Source of the DNA: Candidatus Obscuribacterales bacterium
GTDB taxonomy: Bacteria > Cyanobacteriota > Vampirovibrionia > Obscuribacterales > Obscuribacteraceae
Assembly: GCA_031292355.1 (NCBI GenBank)
Contig: JARLHI010000060.1
Span: forward strand, 124,001-188,000
Direction: 5' to 3'
Length of the DNA stretch: 64,000 nt
The notes beneath the pieces were generated by a model. It made no database searches. It was not told the DNA's origin and saw only the letters and a list, made by a program, of their open reading frames with translations. How positions within the stretch are numbered: position 1 is the first letter of the stretch; the number at the start of each line of letters is the position of its first letter. Shown piece by piece: positions 55,831-64,000 of this stretch. The translations under genes and the position numbers were made by a program.

Positions 55831-57069
55831 CTAATCGTTTTTGGATGCCGCTTTTTCTCTGAAAATGCCAAATGAAGAGGTGTAACCATGTAAAAAAGTG
55901 GTTCCACCTACAGGTCCAATTTCGCCATTGCAGAAGAAACCACCAAGCGGAATTTCGCCAAGAAATTCTCTGAATAAATTGCTATCGTGATTGGGCTCGC
56001 CATAAAGGCGTTTGCCGCGACCTAGACATGAAAACAGCAAGGCGCCACAGTCTTGAAGATTTTTATGGTCAGGACTATCTTCTCTCTTGGAATACGAAGA
56101 GAGCAATTCACGTAAATCGTCGGCTGACGTTTGTGCATCTCGAATATGAAATTGCACCGTTCTTTCTTTGTTCAAGATATCGCCTATCACAAGCGCTCCT
56201 GTGCGTTGTTCGATACCCATAATGTTGCGAATGAGAAAATCGCCTGCTTTGAAATCTTCCTGAAATTCATTCATCACTATGCCAAGAAAAAGAGAATTTT
56301 TCGCGAGTGACTGATCGCGCTCACTGAGCCCATCAAGCACACGTTTGAGAGCATGAACGGCGCGTTCTCCGTCTAGTTCGATTAAATAGTTTTCGCTGCA
56401 GCTAGTAATGCGAAAGGTGTTACCGATGGGGCGACACCCTTGAGCGACTAGTGAGTCGACAAGGAGATTACCGGAAAGAGACACACCGACAACGCCTTCA
56501 TGGAAAACTTGGTCCTGACAAAACAAGGCGTTCGCACCGGCGTGATTGGCTCCGGATGCCAATCCACCAAGTTTAACGGAGTGAGGGAATGCATAGTCAA
56601 GACCCTGCACGAGGTTGTCGATATTGAAGGCAAAAGGGTCTGGCAGCAAGATAAAACTGGGTGAATCAGCCGCTTTCACTGAAACAAGATCTTCCCATTG
56701 CTGGGGACTAGCATCTAAGTCGGGTAAGGCCTTGTCATTGAAGTGAAACGTTTTGATCTCAACATCGGGCAGCACGCAAGCCGTGATTGCTACTGCCTTT
56801 TCGTGTTCGACTTCAACGCCACCACCGATCAAGCCGCCGCCAGAGCAACCGATGATATTTTTGGCTTTTAATTCATTTTTCAGGTGCAGGGGGATTTTGT
56901 CGAATTCGTTTTGAAAATCAGAGGAGACAAATACGATGACAAGATCTGGAATTTGCCCTTCCAGTTGAAAGCGGATTTTTTCAGCGCATTCGTGAATCAA
57001 TTCACGCACGCTACCATAGCTCTGTCCGCCAAGATAATCTTTACCGGACAACGCAGATGCCCACTTCAT
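55831..57069 (-). CDS. FIST-domain sensory protein
   Basis: A 412-residue protein of the FIST_N plus FIST_C type. The N-terminus has IHECAEKIRFQLEGQIPDLVIVFVSSDFQ, then the hallmark IIGCSGGGLIGGGVEVEHEKAVAI; the middle has LPDPFAFNIDNLVQGLDYAFPHSVKLGGLASG, and the C-terminal part ends in CLGRGKRLYGEPNHDSNLFREF and PLGGFFCNGEIGPVGGTTFLHGYTSSF. FIST domains are thought to sense small ligands, perhaps amino acids, and occur in signalling proteins. It is a stand-alone FIST protein, cytosolic. GAGGTGA lies before ATG 57069. It precedes the TonB-like gene by 55 bases. Confidence 0.93.
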   Translation of the reverse strand: MKWASALSGKDYLGGQSYGSVRELIHECAEKIRFQLEGQIPDLVIVFVSSDFQNEFDKIPLHLKNELKAKNIIGCSGGGLIGGGVEVEHEKAVAITACVLPDVEIKTFHFNDKALPDLDASPQQWEDLVSVKAADSPSFILLPDPFAFNIDNLVQGLDYAFPHSVKLGGLASGANHAGANALFCQDQVFHEGVVGVSLSGNLLVDSLVAQGCRPIGNTFRITSCSENYLIELDGERAVHALKRVLDGLSERDQSLAKNSLFLGIVMNEFQEDFKAGDFLIRNIMGIEQRTGALVIGDILNKERTVQFHIRDAQTSADDLRELLSSYSKREDSPDHKNLQDCGALLFSCLGRGKRLYGEPNHDSNLFREFLGEIPLGGFFCNGEIGPVGGTTFLHGYTSSFGIFREKAASKND

Positions 57070-57217
57070 GGACTCACCTCTAAATCGTAATCATGATAAC
57101 CAGGTAATGATATCAGGTCGAATCGGCTAACCACTTAGAAACTGGAGGCTGACCAAACTGAACGCTTGCATGTACTATTTGTCGAGTAGTGTTTTCAAAT
57201 TTTGACCCGGAGCGAAT

Positions 57218-57658
57218 ATGACGATCAAAGATCAAATCTCAGCAGATATGAAAGACGCAATGAGAGCGAAAGATCAGCTTAAGGTCGATACTCTGCGGGC
57301 GGCGCTGTCGGCAATCACTTATAAAAAGGTTGAAACTGGTGCTGATCTTTCCACGGACGACGAGCTCGCCGTGCTGCAAAAACAGGTGAAGCAACGCAAC
57401 GATTCGATTGCTGAATATACAAAAGCGAATCGCATTGAACTGGCAGACAAGGAGGCAAAAGAAAGAGATATTCTCGCTAAATATTTGCCTGCGCAAAAAT
57501 CTGAAGCCGAAGTGAAGCAAATTATTCTCGAAGCTATCGCTGGTATCGACGCAGCACAGCGTAATCAGGGCAATGTCATGAAAGTCGTAATGCCTAAGCT
57601 CAAAGGCCTTGCAGACGGAAACCTGGTCAGGCAGATAGTCACAGATGCTTTGAAATAG
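57218..57658 (+). CDS. GatB/YqeY domain protein
   Basis: A 146-residue protein with the YqeY features: MTIKDQISADMKDAMRAKDQLKVDTLRAALSAITYKKVE at the start, LQKQVKQRNDSIAEYTKANR, ERDILAKYLPAQ, and the C-terminal GNVMKVVMPKLKGLADGNLVRQIV. The family resembles the tRNA-binding end of GatB and its role in amidotransferase function is not settled. GGAG precedes ATG. Six bases separate it from the TPR gene, so they are co-transcribed. Confidence 0.93.
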   Translation: MTIKDQISADMKDAMRAKDQLKVDTLRAALSAITYKKVETGADLSTDDELAVLQKQVKQRNDSIAEYTKANRIELADKEAKERDILAKYLPAQKSEAEVKQIILEAIAGIDAAQRNQGNVMKVVMPKLKGLADGNLVRQIVTDALK

Positions 57659-57663
57659 AGAAT

Positions 57664-58323
57664 ATGATTCAACAAGTAATTAGCCGCACCGCAATTTTTC
57701 TTTTGACTATTATCAGTTCTCTTTTAACATCCTTTGGTGATAATCCGCTGCAGGAGAAAGTGTTGACCATGCGTGGTCAATACTACGCTTTGATTGCTCA
57801 AGACTTAGAAGCGGTGCATGATTTTGATCAAGTTTTGAAAAAGTCGCCTAAGAACGTTGCAGTTCATTTAGAGCGAGCAAAATCTCGTCTGGAACTTCAG
57901 CGCTACTCAGACTCCATTGACGATGCCTCCGAAGTGCTCAAGTTTGAACCAAGCAGTGCCGAAGCATACGCCGTGCGTGGGGATGCTTACGCTCATGTCA
58001 ATAATTTTCAGCAGGCACTTACAGATCTCGATCTGTCGGTGAAACTCAATCCAAAACTTGCGCGCACTTATTTGATTCGAGGGCAAATCAGACAGTCCTT
58101 ATCTCAGTTTGACGGAGCAATGTTCGATTATGGCGAATGCATCAGGCTCGATCCCAAAAGTCCATTTGCTTATTCCAATCGAGCCACTATACGCGCTTTA
58201 CTGCAGGACTATCACGGTGCGTTCGAGGACAGCACCGCTGCTTTGAAAATCGATCCCTCCCTACGAAAAGCACGGGAGATAAATACTGACGCCACGGAAA
58301 AACTAGGAATGCGTCCTCAATAA
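57664..58323 (+). CDS. Tetratricopeptide repeat protein with N-terminal membrane segment
   Basis: A 219-residue product. A hydrophobic N-terminus (TAIFLLTIISSLLTSF) serves as signal or anchor, then five TPR units of 34 residues fill about residues 35-205: for example GQYYALIAQDLEAVHDFDQVLKKSPKN, GDAYAHVNNFQQALTDLDLSVKLNP, IRGQIRQSLSQFDGAMFDYGECIRLDP. It is likely exported or membrane-anchored and mediates protein contact. It converges with the Tad-like genes that follow. Confidence 0.85.
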   Translation: MIQQVISRTAIFLLTIISSLLTSFGDNPLQEKVLTMRGQYYALIAQDLEAVHDFDQVLKKSPKNVAVHLERAKSRLELQRYSDSIDDASEVLKFEPSSAEAYAVRGDAYAHVNNFQQALTDLDLSVKLNPKLARTYLIRGQIRQSLSQFDGAMFDYGECIRLDPKSPFAYSNRATIRALLQDYHGAFEDSTAALKIDPSLRKAREINTDATEKLGMRPQ

Positions 58324-58387
58324 TTAACGAAGAACTTCTAGCTCTGTCTACTTGTATCAAGAAGTTGGAACGAACACGAAATTTTTT

Positions 58388-58927
58388 TTACTGAAAGGTT
58401 TGACCAAGTTGAAATTTGATTATTGGAAATTGGTAAGCCCTTGTAAATTTGACACCGCCATTTCCATCCGTACCGTTGAGGGTGCTACCAAACATTGCAA
58501 TCGGAATAGGCATTCTGACGGTCGTTGCACATGTTACTAGAACGTAAGGATTACCCTTGGTTGGGTCACCACCGTAATCGTTGTAGACGAAGGCTGGCGA
58601 AGAAGTGCTCGTCAGAACGGGCTGGGTGATCCAGAATCCATCTGTTTTGTGAGAGGCGAGCGCGGCATTTGCAGCTTTTATTGCGTTAGAAAGACTTCCC
58701 TGTGATGCTGCTGCCCTGGCTGCGTCCCTTGCTGCTCTGTCCAAAACGCTGTTTCCTAACATCGGTATTAGAAGATCGAGCGCCAGCATGGTCATCAATA
58801 TAATCGCTAATGATCCGAATGCTAACTCAATAGTCTGTATACCATTGGTGCTTCTGACCCTCTTCGACTTGACCGTAATCAAATTAGTTGGTCTTGGCCT
58901 GTGAACCGGTTTATTTGATGAGGGCAT
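58388..58927 (-). CDS. TadE-like pilus assembly protein (module 1, type a)
   Basis: A 179-residue protein. A basic N-terminus is followed by the pilin-like helix GIQTIELAFGSLAIILMTMLALDLLIPMLG, with a Glu in the TadE position, then RAARDAARAAASQGS. The C-terminal half is beta-rich and closely matches the gene at 61904: DGFWITQPVLTSTSSPAFVYNDYGGDP versus DGVFIKQPTLTGTTAPYFVYQDYGGN, and MPIPIAMFG versus LPIPINFFG. AAGGAAC lies before ATG, inside the end of the VWA gene. TadE proteins are minor pseudopilins of Flp-type secretion. Confidence 0.82.
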   Translation of the reverse strand: MPSSNKPVHRPRPTNLITVKSKRVRSTNGIQTIELAFGSLAIILMTMLALDLLIPMLGNSVLDRAARDAARAAASQGSLSNAIKAANAALASHKTDGFWITQPVLTSTSSPAFVYNDYGGDPTKGNPYVLVTCATTVRMPIPIAMFGSTLNGTDGNGGVKFTRAYQFPIIKFQLGQTFQ

Positions 58928-58930
58928 TAG

Positions 58931-60799
58931 TTAGTTCCTTACGAGTGTTACAAGCTGCCTGGCAATGTTTTCAAAAACGTAGTTCAGATTAGCCACATTA
59001 GTCACCAGGAAAAACTGACCATTATTTTTTGCAATTTTCGAAATCCCATCCCGTCCGCATGTCACGGTGGCAGGTTGCCCAGTAATGGGGTCGGTGTAAC
59101 TGATTGTGGAACCCTGTCCACCTGAGTTGAGGCAGTCTACTTGCGGTTGAATGACGTTCGAATTCTGGGCTAAGCCAATTGTGTAAATTGCGGTCTGAGA
59201 ACCATTCGTAGACATAGTGGTGGCTGCACTCCAAGGGTCAGTATTCCCACCGTTGGCTAATCCGTCGGTGAAGAAGACGATGACTCTCTTCGCATTTACT
59301 CTGCTCTGTCCGCCCTTTGTGGTCGGTAGAAGCATCTTTGCAGCGGTAGCTACTGAGTCTCCAATATCAGTTCCTCCGTTTGCGATGCCGGTCTCGATAG
59401 CCGAACTACCCGCTGGAGTGGCAATTGTCGAGAAGTTACTGGCGGTCGAGGACAGTGGCGTGCCTGTAACTGGCCAATTTTGCCCCGTGACAGAGGCGCC
59501 TTTGTACCAGTATGACTTCGAGTTACAGCCACCGTCGATGATGGCGCCGCCGTCTCCGTTGCCAGGCCCGGTGTACGGAGCCGTGGCGAAAGAAATATAA
59601 CCAAAGTGCGCATCAGTATTGGTGTTCATGATGTTCATGAAGCTGAGAGCCGCCTGCTGCGCAGGGCCTATCGGCGCGCACAGACTATGAGCTGCAGCTA
59701 AGTAGGCTGCTTGGTAGCCACCTAAGTTGTTCGCGACCGATGCGGGGACGCCTCTTACAGCTGAGCTTGCGCCGCTGTTAACGAAAACCGTCTGGTTTTC
59801 TAAGTTACCCCTAGCTGCCTCGACTAAAGTTGCGAGGTTTGGGAATGCTTTCCCTCCTACTGTGAACGACCCATTATCGTTGCCGTTGTTGAATACAAGA
59901 TTGCCATCCAAGTTGACGACTTCATCTGTGAAGTAGCCGCTCTGCGGAGTGTAACCAGAAGTCGGTGGAGTACCATAATCAGCGCCGCCATTGGACCGGT
60001 GCTGACCGTCGAATGTGAAGTTATTGTTAGTGGTATCTTTCACAGAGCTGAGGTTCTGTGGGGGCATCGCGTTCATGGCTGAGCCGGTAGCCTTTGTGCA
60101 GTTGATGGCTGTGTATAGCTGTCCACTTTTCAGATTAGTCGTGTTGCCGTCATGATACTGGTCGTAAAACATATACGCTACTTTTCCTTGGCTATTCATG
60201 TATCGATGCACCAAGGTGACCGGCGTTTGGTCGTCTATAGATGCTGAACAGTCAAAGCAAAGCACTACATCCAGCGCCGGTACTGCCGCCATAGCGTCCG
60301 CCCTTATATCATGACTCTGGATGCCAACATATTTAGCGAATGCCGGGATGTAGCCCTCTGCACCGATAACGTGCACGAGCTTACCTGCAGAGCTACTATA
60401 ATCAGTGACGACTGCGTTGTTATTATTTGGGTCTAAAAACTCGATATATAATGAGTTCGCGCCAGGAGCAGGCGCGTCATTGTTGTTTGCTGTCTGCGTG
60501 GCACTGGCGAGCGAGACCCCTACCACGGAGTTCTGTTGGAACGTCGCTAGCGCGGCCGACACAGCGTTATTGTGTGACACCGTCGGATTGGTCGAATTCG
60601 AACTGGCAAGCACTGCTGTTCCTGACAGAGCAGCAGCTTCGCATGCTGACCTTAATTCATCGTGTGCAGTATTGAGTCTGGCGATCTCGAACGTGAATAC
60701 GCCGATAACTCCGATAAAGAAGAAACCCAATATAAACAGAAGTAGAATAACTGCTACTCCGTTCTCATTCCTCGAATTTCGACTCTTATTAGTTCTCAT
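58931..60799 (-). CDS. TadG-like protein with VWA domain (module 1)
   Basis: A 622-residue protein. The N-terminus NENGVAVILLLFILGFFFIGVIGVFTFEIARLNTAHDELRSACEAAALSGT is the TadG signal/helix with its LRSACEAAALSG continuation. A VWA domain starts at DVVLCFDCSASIDDQTP (D-x-S-x-S MIDAS) and continues to GGTDIGDSVATAAKM and VIVFFTDGLANGG, which give the remaining metal ligands. The loop between, about 280 residues, is large and Gly/Asn/Thr-rich. It ends VFENIARQLVTLVRN. TadG-like VWA proteins act on the cell surface with Flp pili and adhesion. GAGGT precedes the ATG. Confidence 0.88.
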   Translation of the reverse strand: MRTNKSRNSRNENGVAVILLLFILGFFFIGVIGVFTFEIARLNTAHDELRSACEAAALSGTAVLASSNSTNPTVSHNNAVSAALATFQQNSVVGVSLASATQTANNNDAPAPGANSLYIEFLDPNNNNAVVTDYSSSAGKLVHVIGAEGYIPAFAKYVGIQSHDIRADAMAAVPALDVVLCFDCSASIDDQTPVTLVHRYMNSQGKVAYMFYDQYHDGNTTNLKSGQLYTAINCTKATGSAMNAMPPQNLSSVKDTTNNNFTFDGQHRSNGGADYGTPPTSGYTPQSGYFTDEVVNLDGNLVFNNGNDNGSFTVGGKAFPNLATLVEAARGNLENQTVFVNSGASSAVRGVPASVANNLGGYQAAYLAAAHSLCAPIGPAQQAALSFMNIMNTNTDAHFGYISFATAPYTGPGNGDGGAIIDGGCNSKSYWYKGASVTGQNWPVTGTPLSSTASNFSTIATPAGSSAIETGIANGGTDIGDSVATAAKMLLPTTKGGQSRVNAKRVIVFFTDGLANGGNTDPWSAATTMSTNGSQTAIYTIGLAQNSNVIQPQVDCLNSGGQGSTISYTDPITGQPATVTCGRDGISKIAKNNGQFFLVTNVANLNYVFENIARQLVTLVRN

Positions 60800-60830
60800 T
60801 TTAACCTCGAAAAACGTCGTACCAAAATTT

Positions 60831-61382
60831 CTAGTTGACTAAACCACTTGGATTCTCGCTTATTTCTTGAGAGCCCACCGTGACATTCATGGGGCTGGTG
60901 AGACCTGGAATAGCAGGGATGATCCCACTCGCCGCCGCCTGCATGAGGGGAGCGACTGTGGCGTTTACAGTCAACTGGATTGTGTAAACATTAGCTGTCG
61001 TGTCGATCGTCACTGTCGAAGGCAAAGGCTTGTTGGCTGTGTTGAGCACGGGCACGTTGGTTGCGAAGGGAGTCGTGATAATAGTCACATTGTCAGACAG
61101 TACATTGACACCAGGAGTCTGAGCTAAAGAAGTAAGGACTTGCTGCGGTGCGTAGTCCATCACGGCTCTCGTGCCGCTGCCGGAACTGAACGAGGTGCAC
61201 CCAGATGCAGTGTGGGCACCATCGTGCACGGCTCTCATGAGGATGGAGTAGCGAAGACCAACGGTGGAAAGGTTGATGAAGGGAATTACGAACCCTATCC
61301 AGATCGCTACAGTGATTGCCGCATTTTCAGCTATAAACGAGCCTCTCTCAGATCTTTTTTTTCTTTTCTCGCTGAATGGCAT
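60831..61382 (-). CDS. TadE/TadG-like pseudopilin (module 1, type b)
   Basis: I choose ATG 61382, with AAGGGA 6 bases upstream; ATG 61418 would add 12 residues with no ribosome site. The 183-residue protein starts with RSERGSFIAENAAITVAIWIGFVIPFINLSTVGLRYSILMRAVHDGAHTAS, a TadE-like helix with a Glu near its start. The rest is beta-rich with TIDTTANVYTIQLTVNATVAPLM and a PAIPGLTSPMNVTV segment. It resembles the gene at 62477 in size, helix and the VVTAQLQPVFPG-like part. It is the promoter-proximal gene of module 1. Confidence 0.78.
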   Translation of the reverse strand: MPFSEKRKKRSERGSFIAENAAITVAIWIGFVIPFINLSTVGLRYSILMRAVHDGAHTASGCTSFSSGSGTRAVMDYAPQQVLTSLAQTPGVNVLSDNVTIITTPFATNVPVLNTANKPLPSTVTIDTTANVYTIQLTVNATVAPLMQAAASGIIPAIPGLTSPMNVTVGSQEISENPSGLVN

Positions 61383-61418
61383 TAATGGTCCCTTTGAGGA
61401 AGTCGATGTACTCTTCAT

Positions 61419-61903
61419 TATAATACTCTTAACTCATGTGTTGAGAATCGTCAATGTCATTCAGCTAGCCTCCGCGCTTATATCTAGTGGCTTTGCTAAC
61501 AAATCGATATCTTTGCTGAATCGATAACCTAATCGATTTGCCAGCAAATTACTTACTCTGTATATTCCCGGAAATGAGCACTGTAAGTCACCAGATTGCA
61601 GCACGCATATGAAAGATTTGTGAGTAAGGTAGTATTCAAACCACTTGAGTGGATTTCGTAAATTCTGGGTGTTTATCGTAAGAATGAGCAGGTTGGATTG
61701 AGATGGTGACTAATTAAATTCTGATGGCAGATAAAATTCTCAGAAACCTGGGCAAGAAGAACCTTTCACTGAGACGCTGGAAATGAGGCAATTATCTTGG
61801 CGTCAGTTATCAGAATTGCGAGATACGGACATCGGGCTACGTGATGTCCAACGGCAAAAAGGCTTGCACCTAGCGCTAAATTGCTCGACATAGACAAATA
61901 TTT
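61419..61903. other. Intergenic region between the two TadE/VWA modules
   Basis: About 485 AT-rich bases show no coding frame of note. Three AATCGAT repeats at 61502, 61519 and 61531 lie upstream of module 1. The left end abuts the start of module 1 and the right end the stop of module 2, so this region should hold the module 1 promoter. Confidence 0.5.
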
Positions 61904-62437
61904 CTAGATGTAGCTCTTGGTCTTCACTATCGGGTACGTGTAAGCACGAGAAAATGTAAGCAGGTTGCCGGACTGCATGAAACCCGAGGCGGTGAAGCCG
62001 AAAAAATTGATAGGGATAGGCAGAAGTACTTGCTCAGAACACGTCACCGTGACATATGGGGATTGATTGGGCGAGGGCGGGGTGTTGCCACCATAGTCTT
62101 GATATACAAAATAAGGTGCAGTAGTCCCTGTCAAAGTCGGCTGCTTAATAAAGACACCATCATTGTGATGCTGTGAGAGTTGAGTCTGAGCGGCTAACAA
62201 TGCACCATTGCATACTGTCGATGGATAGACCGGATCCGCTCCTGTCTTTGGTTGTCCCGCGGCGGCTCTGCAGGCATCACGAGCAGTTTGATCTAGCCGG
62301 GTATAAGCCAACACGAAGATTGTTGCATCGAGACCAATTGCTATCATCGCAATCATCATAAATGATGAAATGGCCACTTCGAATGCTCCGACTCCACGCT
62401 GTTTTCTGCAATTTTTAAGCATTTTTCGGGTGGTCAA
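61904..62437 (-). CDS. TadE-like pilus assembly protein (module 2, type a)
   Basis: A 177-residue protein from TTG 62437, with AAGGAGA 7 bases upstream. The helix RGVGAFEVAISSFMMIAMIAIGLDATIFVL is the TadE signature, with Glu at the expected position, followed by RLDQTARDACRAAAGQ. The C-terminal half is the closest match in the window to the gene at 58388 (shared FVYQDYGG, YVTVTCSEQVLLPIPI). Being last in its module, it probably shares an operon with the two genes upstream. Confidence 0.83.
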   Translation of the reverse strand: MTTRKMLKNCRKQRGVGAFEVAISSFMMIAMIAIGLDATIFVLAYTRLDQTARDACRAAAGQPKTGADPVYPSTVCNGALLAAQTQLSQHHNDGVFIKQPTLTGTTAPYFVYQDYGGNTPPSPNQSPYVTVTCSEQVLLPIPINFFGFTASGFMQSGNLLTFSRAYTYPIVKTKSYI

Positions 62438-62476
62438 ATTGCATTCTCCTTGAGTCTTATAAGTGGTTGATTTGAT

Positions 62477-63082
62477 CTAGTTATTTAAATTAGCAGTGTT
62501 TTCAAAATATCTAGATGATGTGCAAGTGCAGTTGATCGGTGCATTGAATCCAACAATACTACCCAGGATCCCCTTTGCTCCAGGAAATACTGGCTGTAGT
62601 TGGGCAGTGACTACCACCACACAATTGTACGTGTTAGCCGTTGGATTGGCAGCAGCTGCCAGCGGTGTGTTAGGACCAGGCGTGATAAGCGTGCTACCAC
62701 CCATGGGGCATGAGTAGATATAGGTATTGGTGCTAATCCAGTTAACAGAACCGTTGCCGATACTGTTGCAGCCAAGCTGCGAGACGTTTTTCGCCTGGGT
62801 CACCGCAGAGTAACTGATTTGGGTCGCGCCGTTAACGACTTGTGAAGTGTCTGTTTTAAAGTTTTGGCTCTTAGAGGCTGCTTCAGCAGCCATTTCAGTG
62901 GCGTTGAGAAGCAGGATGTATCTAAGACCAATCATGCCTAATGCCATCATGGGAAATACCATCACGGCAAACGCTAGCATCAGTGTCGGACCAAATTCGG
63001 CAATGGTCGTTCCGCGTCTTGACCTTATTTTTCTGCTTGTGTCGGCAACTGATTGCATTGAGAAAGAGATTTGATGTGTCAT
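62477..63082 (-). CDS. TadE/TadG-like pseudopilin (module 2, type b)
   Basis: A 201-residue protein with the helix RRGTTIAEFGPTLMLAFAVMVFPMMALGMIGLRYILLLNATEMAAEAA, again with Glu in the pseudopilin position. Two-Cys segments (QLGCNSIGNG, YSCPMGG) suggest a disulfide. The C-terminal NTYNCVVVVTAQLQPVFPG parallels the gene at 60831. It lies between the type a gene and the VWA gene on the same strand, 39 bases from the former. Confidence 0.78.
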   Translation of the reverse strand: MTHQISFSMQSVADTSRKIRSRRGTTIAEFGPTLMLAFAVMVFPMMALGMIGLRYILLLNATEMAAEAASKSQNFKTDTSQVVNGATQISYSAVTQAKNVSQLGCNSIGNGSVNWISTNTYIYSCPMGGSTLITPGPNTPLAAAANPTANTYNCVVVVTAQLQPVFPGAKGILGSIVGFNAPINCTCTSSRYFENTANLNN

Positions 63083-63221
63083 TGAATTACCGCTTCTGGT
63101 ACTTTCGAGATTTATAGGCTGAGAAAACTTGCATTTTTATATTTTCATAAAGTTGCAAACTCAACCACCCTTAGCGTGAACTTTTTCAGCCCTTGCGTTT
63201 TCTTGTCGGTTCTGTAGATCG

Positions 63222-64000
63222 TCAATTTGTGCGTACCAATTGCACCAGCTGTCTGGCCACGTTCTGGAAGATGGCTGTCAATTGAGTAGCATCCGTCGTT
63301 TGGGCAAATGTGGAATTGTTGCCAGATAATCCAGCGATACCGTTTGGATAGTTGGTGGTGTCGTCGCTTAGTACGGCTATCTGACTGGATTGCAGACTGC
63401 TGACCAGGCACAAACCAATCGTATAGATTGGAATCCCGGCCGATTTAGCTATTTTTGCTTCTGCCACGGAATTAGGCCAGTTTGTTGCCGAATCGCCACC
63501 AGCGGTGGGCAAGCCATCAGTAAATAGAACCAGTGCTCTCGTCGCTCCTGGTCTGCTCAAATTCTTTTTGCCATAATTGGTCGAACTTGGATCTGAGGCA
63601 TGACTGCCTAGTTCCATTGACAGAGCCAGATCTAGAGCGTCTGAAATATTGGTGCCACCTTCTGCAAGCAAACTGTTGATACCGAAATTGGTAGAGGCTG
63701 TAGAAGTGTTGTAATAAATACATCCATTCACGCTGGTTGAAGCAGGCGACGCACTTGTATCGTAATTGCTGTAGGCTGATCCTGGATTGGGATTGAGAAA
63801 AATCGATGGGTTGGGTGCTGCGATTGTGCTGTAGCCTGGGTAGCCTTGCGGGCTGATGATAGTCTGATAGCCTGGACTGCCAGCCACCTCGTAGCCGATT
63901 GAGTCCGTTGACGTCACGGTATCGGTAGCGCTTTGACCGGCACTATCGGAAAAGGTGACAAGTCCAAAGTGCACGTCAGCATTATTGTTTAAGATCGAAA
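63222..64000 (-). CDS. VWA-domain protein (module 2), 5' end beyond the window
   Basis: The frame is open to the right edge; the first internal start-like codon is at 63974. The visible 258 residues are the C-terminal part of a VWA domain: ADVHFGLVTFSDSAG, GGTNISDALDLALSM, RALVLFTDGLPTAGGDSATNW and AIFQNVARQLVQLVRTN. All align with the VWA gene at 58931 (GGTDIGDSVATAA; IVFFTDGLANGG; VFENIARQLVTLVRN). The middle loop is Gly/Ser/Asn-rich and different. The N-terminal TadG helix and MIDAS DxSxS should lie outside the window. It starts module 2, whose gene order differs from module 1. Confidence 0.85.
   Translation of the reverse strand, partial: SILNNNADVHFGLVTFSDSAGQSATDTVTSTDSIGYEVAGSPGYQTIISPQGYPGYSTIAAPNPSIFLNPNPGSAYSNYDTSASPASTSVNGCIYYNTSTASTNFGINSLLAEGGTNISDALDLALSMELGSHASDPSSTNYGKKNLSRPGATRALVLFTDGLPTAGGDSATNWPNSVAEAKIAKSAGIPIYTIGLCLVSSLQSSQIAVLSDDTTNYPNGIAGLSGNNSTFAQTTDATQLTAIFQNVARQLVQLVRTN

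Noticed and set aside
1..64000. tRNA, rRNA, CRISPR, insertion sequence or prophage
   Set aside because: No cloverleaf-like sequence, repeat-spacer array, transposase, integrase or phage structural gene was seen in any gap or frame.

Overview
The window looks like a chromosomal segment of a Gram-negative-type bacterium of medium GC content with dense, conventionally coded genes (ATG, GTG and many TTG starts with Shine-Dalgarno motifs). The gene content fits a non-photosynthetic relative of cyanobacteria such as the Melainabacteria/Obscuribacterales: a b6f-like cytochrome b with Rieske protein, Hanks-type kinases with unusual topology, many TPR proteins, a Memo-AMMECR1 fusion, a PPDK with its regulator, and TadE/VWA pilus-type proteins. 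This placement is inference from memory of gene content. I saw no tRNA, rRNA, CRISPR array, insertion sequence or prophage.

Layout. 1-6.4 kb: a truncated FemAB-type transferase, an acyltransferase, an amino acid permease, an AI-2E family exporter and a secreted esterase-like hydrolase. 6.4-15.1 kb: an NrtR-type Nudix regulator, two small secreted proteins, recQ, panE and a tight nadC-nadA-nadB operon. The nrtR and nadC upstream regions share a near-identical 19-bp element, so the regulator and its likely target operon both lie in this window. 15.1-22.4 kb: a degenerate receiver protein, a membrane protein, an SDR, two overlapping membrane-anchored Ser/Thr kinases and a sarcosine-oxidase-like flavoprotein. 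22.5-26.8 kb: a four-gene respiratory operon with a polytopic membrane protein, a Rieske protein, a fused cytochrome b6/subunit IV, and a CydA-like membrane protein ending in a cytochrome c domain.

27-36 kb: secreted and small proteins, a low-molecular-weight phosphatase-like gene with no standard start codon, then a minus-strand cluster of ctp protease, PPDK regulator, ppdK and a TPR protein. 36-44.7 kb: mtnP, a small membrane protein with a catalytic/non-catalytic M16 peptidase pair, guaD-hpt purine salvage, a GNAT protein and a lipoprotein. 44.8-47.8 kb: korA-korB (2-oxoacid:ferredoxin oxidoreductase) with a clear terminator. 47.8-52.3 kb: an unknown protein and a coupled response regulator-histidine kinase-membrane protein-FAD protein operon. 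52.5-58.3 kb: a degenerate M48-like membrane protein, an exported Memo-AMMECR1 fusion, a TonB-C-like Ala/Pro-rich protein, a FIST sensor, a YqeY protein and a TPR protein. 58.4-64 kb: two diverged, re-ordered copies of a TadE-like / TadE-like / VWA-TadG-like module, the second cut by the window end.

The most distinctive items are the hybrid cytochrome complex, the NrtR/nad regulatory link, the start-codon-less phosphatase gene, the inverted-topology kinase pair, and the duplicated and shuffled Tad/VWA modules.
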